Assembly: GCA_934728205.1 (NCBI GenBank)
Contig: CAKVEH010000031.1
Location: 1-10,509 of the forward strand
Length of the DNA stretch: 10,509 bases
Source: an uncultured Helicobacteraceae bacterium
GTDB lineage: Bacteria > Campylobacterota > Campylobacteria > Campylobacterales > Helicobacteraceae
Reading direction: 5' to 3'
Shown here: positions 1 through 7,011 of the stretch, piece after piece
Layout of the letters: every line of letters starts with the position of its first letter
Position numbering within the stretch: the stretch's first letter is position 1
The notes under the pieces: generated by a model
What the model saw: only the letters and a program-made list of their open reading frames with translations
Databases searched by the model: none
What the model was told of the DNA's origin: nothing
Made by a program: the position numbers and the translations under genes

Positions 1-2
1 GC

Positions 3-213
3 CTTGGGAGGGCGTGGATCATTAAATCGCTCCCCTTTACGAAAACGTCTCCTTTGCTTGGTGAGTATATGAAAGAAACAGGATATGAACAGACAGCTGA
101 TCAGGCTGTACTGAAAAGCATTTCGAGTGCAGTTCATATCATGAGCAAATATACATTATGGAACAGCCAATGTCTTGTACGGGCACTTGCCGTATCACGA
201 ATGCTCGAAACGA
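3..213 (+). CDS. Lasso peptide biosynthesis B2 protein (McjB-like), internal fragment
   Basis: The frame is open from base 3 and reads about 70 residues resembling the C-terminal transglutaminase-like domain of lasso-peptide B2 proteins. In that family this domain is the cysteine protease that removes the leader peptide. Seen here: SAVHIMSKYTLWNSQCLVRA (Cys codon 171-173) followed by LAVSRMLETRKI, which matches my memory of the W-x-S-Q-C-L-V-x-A context around the catalytic cysteine in Bacillales paeninodin-type B2 proteins. The His and Asp expected downstream are absent, because homology stops near 213 and the frame then continues as out-of-frame flgD sequence to a stop at 393-395. The 5' part lies outside the window. 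Codon choice (CGG, CTG) and composition look unlike the Helicobacter genes that follow. It is a fragment and cannot be functional as seen. Family call moderately sure; a database search would settle it. Confidence 0.6.
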
Positions 214-988
214 GAAAAATAAACAAAATCCAAGAAATATCAATGAGCTTGATAATCAAGCGTTTATGCGACTTTTTTTGGAGCAACTCAAAAACCAAGA
301 CCCAACTGCACCAATGGAAGTGGATAAAATCATCACACAAACTGCCCAACTCACTCAAGTCGAAATGCAAGAGCAAAACAAGCAAACAATGCTAGAAATG
401 GCAAAGGCAATGGAAGCGACAAAGGAAACCAATCAAGAGTTAAAAGAATTTCAAGCTAAAATGAAAGAATCTCTAGAGGGGCTTACAGATGGGATAAAGA
501 CAAATGCAGAATCTACCCAATCGATGGCTTGGTTAAACGCGCTTAATTCTGTGGCGATGATTGGCAAAATTGCCGAGACTGATGTGTTTGGCGTGAAGTT
601 AGATTCTGGTGATAGTGTAAAATTCCAAATATTTTTTGATGAAAAAATTGATTCACAAAAAGGCAATCCAAATGTGTATATTTATAGCCAAGAAAACGAG
701 CTTGTCCGCACTTTGCCGTTGCGTAATTATGATGGTAAAAGCGGATATTTAGAGTTTGTTTGGGACGGGCTAGGCGATGATGGCAAGCAAGCTCCAACAG
801 GGAGCTACAATGTAAGGGCTGAATACAACTACGACCAAATAACGAGCCAATATCACGGAGCCAGAGTTGGCAGAGGCGAAGTGCAAAGTATTATCTTTGA
901 TAATGGCAAACCAATGATGAGAATGGGTGATATGATTTTGCCACTTCAAAGTGCGATTGAGTTTTATGAGCGACAAAGTGCATTTTAG
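158..988 (+). CDS. flgD: Flagellar hook capping protein FlgD, with a chimeric 5' end
   Basis: FlgD forms the cap on which hook subunits polymerise outside the cell and is exported by the flagellar type III system. In the reading from ATG 158 (276 aa), the conserved cap/export segment is FLEQLKNQDPTAPM (residues 40-53), then ITQTAQLTQVEMQEQ (59-73) and a helical region to about 110. A FlgD Ig-like domain follows, ending WDGLGDDGK...APTGSYNVRAEY (about 202-223), and then the C-terminal domain. The first ~17 residues (MEQPMSCTGTCRITNAR) are cysteine-rich and come from the upstream lasso B2 fragment read in another frame. The native start has therefore probably been lost, with true FlgD homology starting around base 205-215. 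No convincing Shine-Dalgarno precedes 158. flgE begins 30 bp downstream, so the two are likely one transcription unit, as in other epsilon-group flagellar loci. Family call is secure; this start is doubtful. Confidence 0.88.
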   Translation: MEQPMSCTGTCRITNARNEKNKQNPRNINELDNQAFMRLFLEQLKNQDPTAPMEVDKIITQTAQLTQVEMQEQNKQTMLEMAKAMEATKETNQELKEFQAKMKESLEGLTDGIKTNAESTQSMAWLNALNSVAMIGKIAETDVFGVKLDSGDSVKFQIFFDEKIDSQKGNPNVYIYSQENELVRTLPLRNYDGKSGYLEFVWDGLGDDGKQAPTGSYNVRAEYNYDQITSQYHGARVGRGEVQSIIFDNGKPMMRMGDMILPLQSAIEFYERQSAF

Positions 989-1018
989 CGACAAGCACTC
1001 TAAATTTTAAAGGAATCT

Positions 1019-3235
1019 ATGATGAACTCTACGCTTATCAACGCATCAAGTGGCATTAGGACGCATCAGTTTGGACTAGATTCTCTGGCAAATAACATTG
1101 CCAATGTTAATACCACAGGTTATCGAGAGAATGTGCCACAATTTGAAAGTCTTTTTGCCGCACCAATGGAAACGCTTAATTCCACTTCGCCTGTGAGCAA
1201 TGACTTCAACTACGGCACGACAAAAGCAAGCAACGCTATTTCGACAAGAAGCGGGAGTTATAAAAATACTGATGGTGATTTTGATGTCGCATATTCTGGC
1301 AAGGGGTGGCTTGTCGTAGGAGAGAATAAAAATGGTGAATTTACTATCACTAATGATGGATATGAAAGCAAGCAAAAAACTTATTTCACTAGAGATGGTG
1401 GGTTTATGCGTGATGGCGAGGGATATATTGTCAATGCGCGTGGATACTATATGTATGGCGTGAATCTAGGCAAAATAGAAAATGAAATATTTACTACTTC
1501 TCAAGGTTCTGATGAAGATTTTGTGAAACTTGGTGCTGGCACGCTTACTCCTATTCAAATCCCACAGAATCTATATTTTCGCCCTGTGGTTACTACAAAG
1601 GTGGATTTAGCACTAAACATCAATAAAAGCGCGCATTCAGTCAATGTAACTAAAGTGTATATGGATTCTGATGAAAAGTTCGATGAAGAGGCTTTTATGA
1701 ATGCGGATATTAACAGCCTAAGCATAGAGGGCGACCCACTTAATGCAAGTGTGTATGATACCATTAAGATAAGCATAAAAATAAATGGGCGCAATGAAGA
1801 TTATGTATTTGCTTACGGCAAGGATTTTCGTAGTTTTAAAGAGCTTCAAGAGGCTTTATTGCAAAAGAGCGGGCTTGGTATTGATATTGAGCGATTGCCT
1901 GATGGTAGTGTTGGTCCAAAAGTCGCAATGAAAGTCTTTAACGCTACTTTTTCTACGCGTAGTGTAACCATTAGCGGGAGTTTAGCAGATAAACTTCATA
2001 TCTCTGGGCGCAATGACAACTTTAAAAGTGGCATTGATAGAGAATACAGCCCAAACAAAATGTATCAAAGTGGCGATATTTTGAATCTAAATGGTGTGGC
2101 TGTGCGCTACATAGGAGAAGAGGGCAATTCTAATCCATTTGAAGATAGTGCGAATTGGGAGGTTATGGATACAAGTGCTTTAGGCGAGTGGAAGCAAAAT
2201 ACGAGTTATAAAGTCGATGAAATGGTGAATTACGAGGGCAGAGTGTATCGCAAGATAGAATCTAGTGGCAATTCTCGTCCAAATGAGGGTGGTTGGGAAG
2301 AAGTCGCTCAATCAACAATGAATCTACCACAAACTTATGAGGAGGGCAGGGAGTATAATCCAAAAGATGTTGTGTTGTATCAAGGAGATTTATTTCAAAA
2401 GCTCACACAAGGCAGTGCAGGCAACCCTCGAGCAGATTCTGTGGGTTGGAGAGTGTTACACCAAGATATTTTTGAGAGTGCGTATTTAGAGACACCTACT
2501 TATCAAACCAATGTGGAAATTTTTGATGAAGGGGGGAGAAAATTTTTACTCCAAAGTCATTATTATTTGCTTAGCTCCCTTGATAAAGAATCTCAAGACC
2601 CTAAAAATGAGATTTGGGAGGTTCGCACGCGTATTTTTGATAAAGATGGGATTATCCCGCTAGGCGAGCAAATCACACATAAATTAGAATTCGATGAAGC
2701 AGGGAATGCGATTGCAGAGCCTATTTCTGTGCCTTTTGATAGTGGCGAGATAGCATATAATATCGCAAATACACAGAATCTAAAAACTACAAATCGTCCT
2801 TATCAGGAATCGAGTATTTTGCAAACTGAGCAAGACGGCAAGAATGATGGGCATTTGGCAAATTTGCGTATTGATAAAGATGGGCTTATATTTCTCTCAT
2901 TTACTAATGGTGTAACTGAAGTTATGGGGCGTGTAGGAATCTCAGCCTTTGTCAATGACCAAGGGCTTAAAAAAGTGGGAAATAATCTTTTTGAAATGAC
3001 AGAGATTACTAATGGAGAAGACGCGCATATCGCAAGTGGGAAACCATTGCTTGGTTGGGACGGGCAAAATTTGCGCTTTGGCACCGTTATGTATAAAAAG
3101 CTAGAGACAAGCAATGTAAATGTGGGTGAGGCACTTACGGATTTGATTGTTATGCAACGCGGATATTCGATGAATGCTAGAGCTTTTACCACAGGCGATG
3201 AGCTTATCAAAGAGGCACTTAACCTCAAACGCTAG
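1019..3235 (+). CDS. flgE: Flagellar hook protein FlgE (FlgE2-type homologue)
   Basis: This is a hook subunit of the rod/hook axial family, exported by the flagellar type III apparatus to build the joint between basal body and filament. The 738-aa product has the N-terminal signature (SSGIRTHQFGLDSLANNIAN then VNTTGY, residues about 10-35) and the C-terminal one (NVGEALTDLIVMQRGYSMNA, starting near 701), which coil together in the hook core. The long middle is surface-exposed D2/D3 material and includes three tandem W/Y-rich modules (about 343-480). The length is large for hook proteins generally but within the range of Helicobacter/Campylobacter FlgE. AAGGAA lies just upstream, and ATG 1019 and ATG 1022 are adjacent alternative starts. 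Its position directly after flgD matches the H. pylori HP0907-HP0908 and C. jejuni Cj0042-Cj0043 arrangement. Helicobacter usually has a second flgE elsewhere, so whether this is the main hook subunit or the paralogue is unclear. Confidence 0.92.
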   Translation: MMNSTLINASSGIRTHQFGLDSLANNIANVNTTGYRENVPQFESLFAAPMETLNSTSPVSNDFNYGTTKASNAISTRSGSYKNTDGDFDVAYSGKGWLVVGENKNGEFTITNDGYESKQKTYFTRDGGFMRDGEGYIVNARGYYMYGVNLGKIENEIFTTSQGSDEDFVKLGAGTLTPIQIPQNLYFRPVVTTKVDLALNINKSAHSVNVTKVYMDSDEKFDEEAFMNADINSLSIEGDPLNASVYDTIKISIKINGRNEDYVFAYGKDFRSFKELQEALLQKSGLGIDIERLPDGSVGPKVAMKVFNATFSTRSVTISGSLADKLHISGRNDNFKSGIDREYSPNKMYQSGDILNLNGVAVRYIGEEGNSNPFEDSANWEVMDTSALGEWKQNTSYKVDEMVNYEGRVYRKIESSGNSRPNEGGWEEVAQSTMNLPQTYEEGREYNPKDVVLYQGDLFQKLTQGSAGNPRADSVGWRVLHQDIFESAYLETPTYQTNVEIFDEGGRKFLLQSHYYLLSSLDKESQDPKNEIWEVRTRIFDKDGIIPLGEQITHKLEFDEAGNAIAEPISVPFDSGEIAYNIANTQNLKTTNRPYQESSILQTEQDGKNDGHLANLRIDKDGLIFLSFTNGVTEVMGRVGISAFVNDQGLKKVGNNLFEMTEITNGEDAHIASGKPLLGWDGQNLRFGTVMYKKLETSNVNVGEALTDLIVMQRGYSMNARAFTTGDELIKEALNLKR
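2045..2462 (+). repeat. Three tandem CBM5/12-like modules inside flgE
   Basis: Residues about 343-388, 391-430 and 437-480 of the hook protein share one pattern: a Y (or aromatic) start, a D-x-(V/M/I) step, a short (N/Y)-x-G turn, an aromatic V/L-Y/F pair, a G-N-x-x-P/R segment and a closing G/N-W. Examples are YKVDEMVNYEGRVYRKIES...GGWEEV in the second and YNPKDVVLYQGDLFQKL...VGWRVL in the third. The closing tryptophans are W380, W426 and W477. This spacing is what chitin-binding type-3 (CBM5/12) modules show. Sugar binding is not shown; the fold could serve purely as a structural surface domain. Confidence 0.6.
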
Positions 3236-3299
3236 AATCTAGTTTATGTAAAATCATAAAAAAGTGTAAATATTTTTTTAATTTTCTTATTATTCTTAC

Positions 3300-3328
3300 T
3301 TGACTTTTTATGTTTTGGCATTTATAAT
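3300..3328 (+). promoter_or_regulatory. Sigma70-type promoter of the por operon
   Basis: TTGACT at 3300-3305 and TATAAT at 3323-3328 are separated by 17 bp within AT-rich DNA, 63 bp before the porC start. This is close to a consensus housekeeping promoter and is the only strong candidate between flgE and porC. It implies that the por genes are transcribed independently of the flagellar genes. Confidence 0.75.
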
Positions 3329-3391
3329 GTCATTTTAGTAAAAAAGTTTTTTATAAACCTTTTTATAAGTCTTTAAGAATAAGGAGGCAAT

Positions 3392-3952
3392 ATGCTAGAA
3401 ATCAGGTGGCATTCTCGCGCTGGACAGGGCGCGGTAACGGGTGCAAAAGGGCTAGCAGATGTCTTTGCTAGCACGGACAAAGAAGTCCAAGCATTCGCAC
3501 TATATGGCTCAGCAAAGCGTGGTGCGGCGATGAGCGCGTATGACAGAATCGATGATAGCCCAATCCTAAACCACGAAAAATATATGGAGCCAGATTATGT
3601 GCTTGTGATTGACCCGGGGATTGTCTTTATCACCGATATTTGTGCTAATGACAAGCCTAGCACCAAATACATCATCACCACACATTTAAGCAAAGATGAG
3701 CTTGTGGCAAAAAAGCCCGAGCTAGCGGGCAAAGAACTCTATGTGCTAGATTGTATCAAAATCGCGCTCAACACCATTGGCAAGCCTATCCCAAATACGC
3801 CAATGCTAGGGGCTTTTATCAAAATCTCTCAAAGCCTTGAGTTAGAATTTTTCAAAAAGGCTTTTACAAAAGTGCTAGGCAAAAAGCTCCCACAAAATAT
3901 CATTGACGCAAATATGAGCGCAATCGAGCAGGCGTATAACGCGGTAAAGTAG
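3392..3952 (+). CDS. porC: Pyruvate:flavodoxin/ferredoxin oxidoreductase, gamma subunit
   Basis: This is the gamma subunit of the four-subunit 2-oxoacid:acceptor oxidoreductase that converts pyruvate and CoA to acetyl-CoA and CO2 in the cytoplasm; in H. pylori the electron acceptor is flavodoxin. The 186-aa protein is the usual size for the family. It has the conserved start EIRWHSRAGQGAVTGAKGLA (residues 3-22, with the RAGQG motif) and ALYGSAKRGAAMSAYDRI (36-53), both typical of the POR gamma domain. A strong AAGGAGG (3381-3387) five bases before ATG 3392 fixes the start. It is the first gene of a porC-porD-porA-porB operon behind the promoter at 3300-3328, in the H. pylori gene order. Confidence 0.95.
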   Translation: MLEIRWHSRAGQGAVTGAKGLADVFASTDKEVQAFALYGSAKRGAAMSAYDRIDDSPILNHEKYMEPDYVLVIDPGIVFITDICANDKPSTKYIITTHLSKDELVAKKPELAGKELYVLDCIKIALNTIGKPIPNTPMLGAFIKISQSLELEFFKKAFTKVLGKKLPQNIIDANMSAIEQAYNAVK

Positions 3953-3964
3953 CACAAAGAAGTA

Positions 3965-3991
3965 GCGCAAAATCGCCACTAGATTTTGCAC
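3965..3991 (+). promoter_or_regulatory. Hairpin between porC and porD
   Basis: GCGCAAAATC (3965-3974) and GATTTTGCAC (3982-3991) pair over ten positions with one G-U, around a 7-base loop. An ATTTTAAAAT palindrome (3992-4001) follows, without a clean U run. It may be an intercistronic stability or processing hairpin, or a weak attenuator. The role is inferred. Confidence 0.5.
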
Positions 3992-4025
3992 ATTTTAAAA
4001 TTTAAACAACAAAAGGAGGTGTCAA

Positions 4026-4430
4026 ATGAAAGATTGGACGCAACTAGAAATGGGCTCGGTGCTTTTTCCCTTTGCCGAAGATGGCAGAGAAGCACTAAGA
4101 GAGCATAATAACAAACGAAGCTATACGAAGGAGAGCTCCTATGGCACGAGTGTGGCGCATTGGCGTGTGGATAAGCCCGTGCATAATATGGATATTTGCA
4201 TAAATTGCTTTAATTGCTGGGTGTATTGTCCTGATGCGGCGATTTTGGTGCGCGAGGAAAAAATGCGCGGCGTGGATTATCAGCATTGCAAGGGTTGTGG
4301 TGTGTGCGTGAGCGTATGCCCGACCAACCCAAAATCCCTACTAATGTTTGATAATAATGAAAGCAATGATAACGCGTTAGGGAATTGGCCTAAAAAAGAG
4401 GCAAAAAAGCCCGCTAGTGAGCCAAATTAG
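4026..4430 (+). CDS. porD: Pyruvate:flavodoxin/ferredoxin oxidoreductase, delta (2x4Fe-4S) subunit
   Basis: This is the small ferredoxin-like subunit that carries electrons from the catalytic subunits to the external acceptor. The 134-aa protein has two complete CxxCxxCxxxCP clusters: C58, C61, C64, C68 (CINCFNCWVYCPDAAI) and C88, C91, C94, C98 (CKGCGVCVSVCPTNP). This gives two 4Fe-4S centres, with no missing cysteine. An N-terminal extension of about 50 residues (LEMGSVLFPFAEDG..., then SYGTSVAHWRVDKPVHN) precedes the clusters, as in other epsilon-group PorD proteins. The C-terminal tail (about 115-134) is Lys/Glu/Pro-rich and probably disordered. A strong AAAGGAGGT (4012-4020) supports ATG 4026. 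It lies 73 bp after porC and 63 bp before porA in the same operon. Confidence 0.95.
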   Translation: MKDWTQLEMGSVLFPFAEDGREALREHNNKRSYTKESSYGTSVAHWRVDKPVHNMDICINCFNCWVYCPDAAILVREEKMRGVDYQHCKGCGVCVSVCPTNPKSLLMFDNNESNDNALGNWPKKEAKKPASEPN

Positions 4431-4472
4431 CGCGCAAACATAGAATCTAGATTCTCAAATCTAAATCGCTAA
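4427..4472 (+). promoter_or_regulatory. Inverted repeats between porD and porA
   Basis: TTAGCG (4427-4432, overlapping the porD stop) pairs with CGCTAA (4467-4472). Between them is a perfect 14-base palindrome, AGAATCTAGATTCT (4442-4455). This could fold as a two-tier intercistronic RNA structure, or the palindrome could be a protein-binding site. No T run follows, so a terminator is unlikely. Confidence 0.4.
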
Positions 4473-4493
4473 AACAACAAAAAGGAGAAGAAT

Positions 4494-5741
4494 ATGCCAA
4501 AAGAAATGGAACTAGACAAAGTAGTCGTGTGGGATGGCAATATGGCAGCCTGCCAAGCGATGCGCCAAGCCCAAATCGATGTAGTCGCAGCCTATCCTAT
4601 CACGCCCTCCACACCTATCGTGCAAAATTACGGGACATTCACAAGCAATGGTTACATTGATGGTGAGTTTTTACTTGTAGAATCTGAACACGCCGCTATG
4701 AGTGCGTGTGTAGGCGCAGCAGCAGCGGGCGGGCGCGTGGCGACTGCGACTAGCTCGCAGGGGTTTGCGCTTATGATAGAAGTGCTTTATCAAGCCTCTG
4801 GTATGCGCCTGCCTATCGTGCTAAACCTCGTAAATCGCGCACTTGCTTCGCCTCTAAACATTCACGGCGACCATAGTGATATGTATCTAGGGCGCGATGC
4901 GGGCTGGATAAACCTCTGCGCGTATAATCCACAAGACGCGTATGATTTAAACCTTATGGCGTTTAAAATCGCCGAAGATATGGGCGTGCGCCTCCCTGTA
5001 ATCGTAAATCAAGATGGCTTCCTCTGCTCGCACACTGCCCAAAATGTCCGCCCGCTAAGCGATAGCAAGGCTTACGAATTTATCGGCGAATATAAGGCTA
5101 AAAATCCGCTTTTTGACTTTGCCCACCCCGTTACTTACGGAGCGCAAGCAGAGGAGGAGTGGCACTATGAGCATAAAGCCCAGCTTCACAACGCGCTAAT
5201 GAATTCTACTGAAGTCATAAAGCGCGTGTTTGGCGAATTTACTAGCCTTACAGGTAGAGAGCATAATATCGTAGAATGCTATGATATGCAAGACGCAGAA
5301 GTGGCGATTTTCGCGCTTGGCACGACTGCAGAATCCGCCCGCGTAGCAGCGCAAAACGCACGCAAAAATGGAATCAAAGCTGGTGTAATAAGCCTCAAAG
5401 TCTTTCGCCCATTTCCCTATATCGAAGTGGGAGAGGCGTTGAAACATTGCAAAGCGGTGGCGATTTTGGATAAAAGCCTGCCTGCTGGGGCTATGGGCGC
5501 ACTCTTTAATGAGGTAAGCGCGGCGTTGTATGGCGCAATCTTTGGTAGCAGTGGCAATGGCAGTGCGCAAAATCGCCCCGTGCTAAGCAACTATATCTAT
5601 GGGCTTGGCGAGCGCGATATGACGCAAAAGGATTTGGGCGAGATTTTGGCTGAAATCCATAAAGACGCAAAGGAGGGGAGGCTAACGCACGCTGCGCAAC
5701 AATTCGTAGGCTTGCGAGGACCAAAGATGAGTTTCTTTTAG
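4494..5741 (+). CDS. porA: Pyruvate:flavodoxin/ferredoxin oxidoreductase, alpha subunit
   Basis: This is the alpha subunit, which supplies the pyrimidine-side half of the thiamine diphosphate site shared with the beta subunit. The 415-aa product has the POR N-terminal domain with YPITPST (34-40), ESEHAAM (63-69, including the family's conserved Glu), TSSQGFALM (86-94) and NIHGDHSD (122-129). The second domain is near 268-345 (AEVAIFALGTTAES, then LKVFRPFP). A Gly/Ser-rich stretch (GSSGNGSAQN, 351-360) looks like a flexible loop. The length is close to H. pylori PorA. AAAGGAGAAG (4481-4490) supports ATG 4494. Codon use is richer in G+C than in the flanking flagellar and RM genes, with GCG and CGC common, as often seen for strongly expressed central-metabolism genes; that link is inference. 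Confidence 0.95.
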   Translation: MPKEMELDKVVVWDGNMAACQAMRQAQIDVVAAYPITPSTPIVQNYGTFTSNGYIDGEFLLVESEHAAMSACVGAAAAGGRVATATSSQGFALMIEVLYQASGMRLPIVLNLVNRALASPLNIHGDHSDMYLGRDAGWINLCAYNPQDAYDLNLMAFKIAEDMGVRLPVIVNQDGFLCSHTAQNVRPLSDSKAYEFIGEYKAKNPLFDFAHPVTYGAQAEEEWHYEHKAQLHNALMNSTEVIKRVFGEFTSLTGREHNIVECYDMQDAEVAIFALGTTAESARVAAQNARKNGIKAGVISLKVFRPFPYIEVGEALKHCKAVAILDKSLPAGAMGALFNEVSAALYGAIFGSSGNGSAQNRPVLSNYIYGLGERDMTQKDLGEILAEIHKDAKEGRLTHAAQQFVGLRGPKMSFF

Positions 5742-5782
5742 TGAGAAATTCGCCTTTGGGTAATCAATTCGCACAATCCTTT

Positions 5783-5831
5783 TGCCCTACTTCACTGCGG
5801 TGCGCACTTGGTGTGCTTCATTCGCAGGGCA
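5783..5831 (+). promoter_or_regulatory. Structured inverted-repeat segment between porA and porB
   Basis: Nested arms are visible: TGCC with GGCA at the ends (5783-5786 and 5828-5831), CTGCG with CGCAG inside, and GCGCAC-TTG-GTGTGC as the inner hairpin with one mismatch. The segment has no convincing reading frame. It may be a mobile palindromic unit or an intercistronic RNA structure within the 230-bp gap between porA and porB. Confidence 0.4.
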
Positions 5832-5858
5832 GATGATTATGCAAAGCAGCACCACAAA

Positions 5859-5880
5859 TGCTAGAATTTAAATTCTAGCA
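5859..5880. repeat. Perfect 22-bp palindrome upstream of porB
   Basis: TGCTAGAATTT is followed at once by its exact reverse complement AAATTCTAGCA. It is a perfect dyad with no spacer, 91 bp before the porB start codon. It could be an operator or a cruciform/hairpin; without a loop or T run it is a poor terminator. Confidence 0.6.
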
Positions 5881-5960
5881 AGAAGCAAAAAGTGCAAAAA
5901 TGAGTGTCAAATGCGAGAAGTGTTTTAGCCAAAAAGACAAGCGCAATCAAAAATTAACTA

Positions 5961-5966
5961 AGGAGA
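5961..5966 (+). promoter_or_regulatory. Ribosome binding site that fixes the porB start
   Basis: AGGAGA, within CTAAGGAGAAAAAAATG, lies six bases before ATG 5972. The upstream in-frame ATG at 5900 has no Shine-Dalgarno sequence, so 5972 is the likely start. Confidence 0.8.
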
Positions 5967-5971
5967 AAAAA

Positions 5972-6937
5972 ATGGTAAAAGAAGTTAAGAATCTCAAGCA
6001 GTTTTCCAAATCTGCCGAAAAATTTGAAGGAGCGCATATCCTCTGTCCGGGGTGTGCGCACGGCATCATTATCCGCGAAGTGCTAAACGCAGTCGATGGA
6101 CCTTTGGTAATCGGCAACTCCACAGGCTGCCTCGAAGTCTCAACCGCTGTGTATCCCCACACTAGTTGGGATGTGCCGTGGATTCATATCGGCTTTGAAA
6201 ACGGGAGCACGGCTGCCGCAGGTGCGGAGACAATGTATCGCGCTTTGGCAAAAAAGGGCAAATACAACGGCGAGAAGCCAAAATTTGTCGCATTTGGGGG
6301 CGATGGTAGCACTTATGACATTGGATTTCAGTTTATCAGCGGGTGCTTTGAGCGCGGGCACGATATGACTTATATCTGCCTAGATAACGAAGTGTATGCA
6401 AACACAGGCGGGCAACGCTCAAGCTCCACGCCTATTGGCTCTAGCACGACTACCACACCTGCTGGAAGCACAAGCTATGGCAAAAAGGAGCGCAAAAAGG
6501 ACATTCTCTTTGTGATGGCAGCGCACGGAAGCCCATATGTAGCGCAAGTCGCACCAAATAAATGGAAAGATATGAATAAGAAAATCAAGCAAGCGATTGA
6601 TACAGAGGGACCGACATTTATCAACGCGATGAGTGCCTGCACGACAGAATGGAAGTTTGAATCACACAAGACCATTGATACTTCGGATTTGGCGGTGGAT
6701 AGCCTTGTGTTTCCATTGTTTGAAATCATCGGTGGGCGTGAAGTGCGTATCACTTATCGCCCTAAAAATGTGATTCCCGTGCGGGATTATTTGGCAGCGC
6801 AGGGGCGATTTAAGCACCTCTTTAAAAAAGAAAATGAGCATATAATAGAACTCTTTCAAAAAGAAGTAGATGAGCGGTGGGAGCACCTCCAACGACTAGA
6901 AGAAGCAAATAATATCGTGCTAGGTGAGAGGGCATAG
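5972..6937 (+). CDS. porB: Pyruvate:flavodoxin/ferredoxin oxidoreductase, beta (TPP-binding) subunit
   Basis: This is the catalytic beta subunit, holding thiamine diphosphate with Mg2+ and the proximal 4Fe-4S cluster. From ATG 5972 the product is 321 aa and begins MVKEVKNLKQFSKSAEKFEG, which agrees with H. pylori PorB as I recall it; the frame extends back to 5900 but those 24 extra codons are unlikely to be translated. Visible motifs are CPGCAHG (25-31), GDGSTYDIGF (110-119) and DNEVYANTGGQRS (138-150); GDG plus the following N form the ThDP-Mg motif. C25, C28, C53 and C223 are in the places expected for the cluster ligands. It is the last gene of porCDAB. The 230-bp gap from porA is unusually wide and holds palindromes, so separate control or mRNA processing of porB is possible. 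Confidence 0.95.
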   Translation: MVKEVKNLKQFSKSAEKFEGAHILCPGCAHGIIIREVLNAVDGPLVIGNSTGCLEVSTAVYPHTSWDVPWIHIGFENGSTAAAGAETMYRALAKKGKYNGEKPKFVAFGGDGSTYDIGFQFISGCFERGHDMTYICLDNEVYANTGGQRSSSTPIGSSTTTTPAGSTSYGKKERKKDILFVMAAHGSPYVAQVAPNKWKDMNKKIKQAIDTEGPTFINAMSACTTEWKFESHKTIDTSDLAVDSLVFPLFEIIGGREVRITYRPKNVIPVRDYLAAQGRFKHLFKKENEHIIELFQKEVDERWEHLQRLEEANNIVLGERA

Positions 6938-7011
6938 AATCTCATAGCGCGAGGGCGTGGGATTATCACATAAGTGTAAATTAAATCTAAAACAGCTCGC
7001 TATGTGAGATT
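6938..7011 (+). other. Imperfect inverted repeat after porB
   Basis: AATCTCATAGCGCGAG (6938-6953), directly after the porB stop, is nearly complementary to CTCGCTATGTGAGATT (6996-7011), with small bulges and a 42-base loop. The right arm is also the coding sequence for the end (ISHSEL) of a degraded toxin gene on the other strand. It could end the por transcript weakly or be chance; there is no T run. Confidence 0.3.

Noticed and set aside
214..395. Continuation of the lasso B2 reading frame to the stop at 395
   Set aside because: Past about 213 this frame only shadows flgD, whose protein sequence in the other frame is clearly FlgD.
2531..2536. G6 tract in flgE as a phase-variation switch
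   Set aside because: Six G is short for slipped-strand switching in Helicobacter, and the frame is intact.
2803..3228. 141-codon open frame antisense to flgE
   Set aside because: Low-complexity Ser/Pro/Leu composition, no ribosome site, and lies wholly opposite the conserved FlgE C-terminus.
3236..3265. TTTATG/CATAAA hairpin after flgE as a terminator
   Set aside because: The stem is six A/T-rich pairs and the following run is A, not T, on the sense strand; too weak to call.
5900..5971. 24-residue N-terminal extension of PorB from ATG 5900
   Set aside because: There is no Shine-Dalgarno at 5900, while ATG 5972 has a strong one and matches the usual PorB start.
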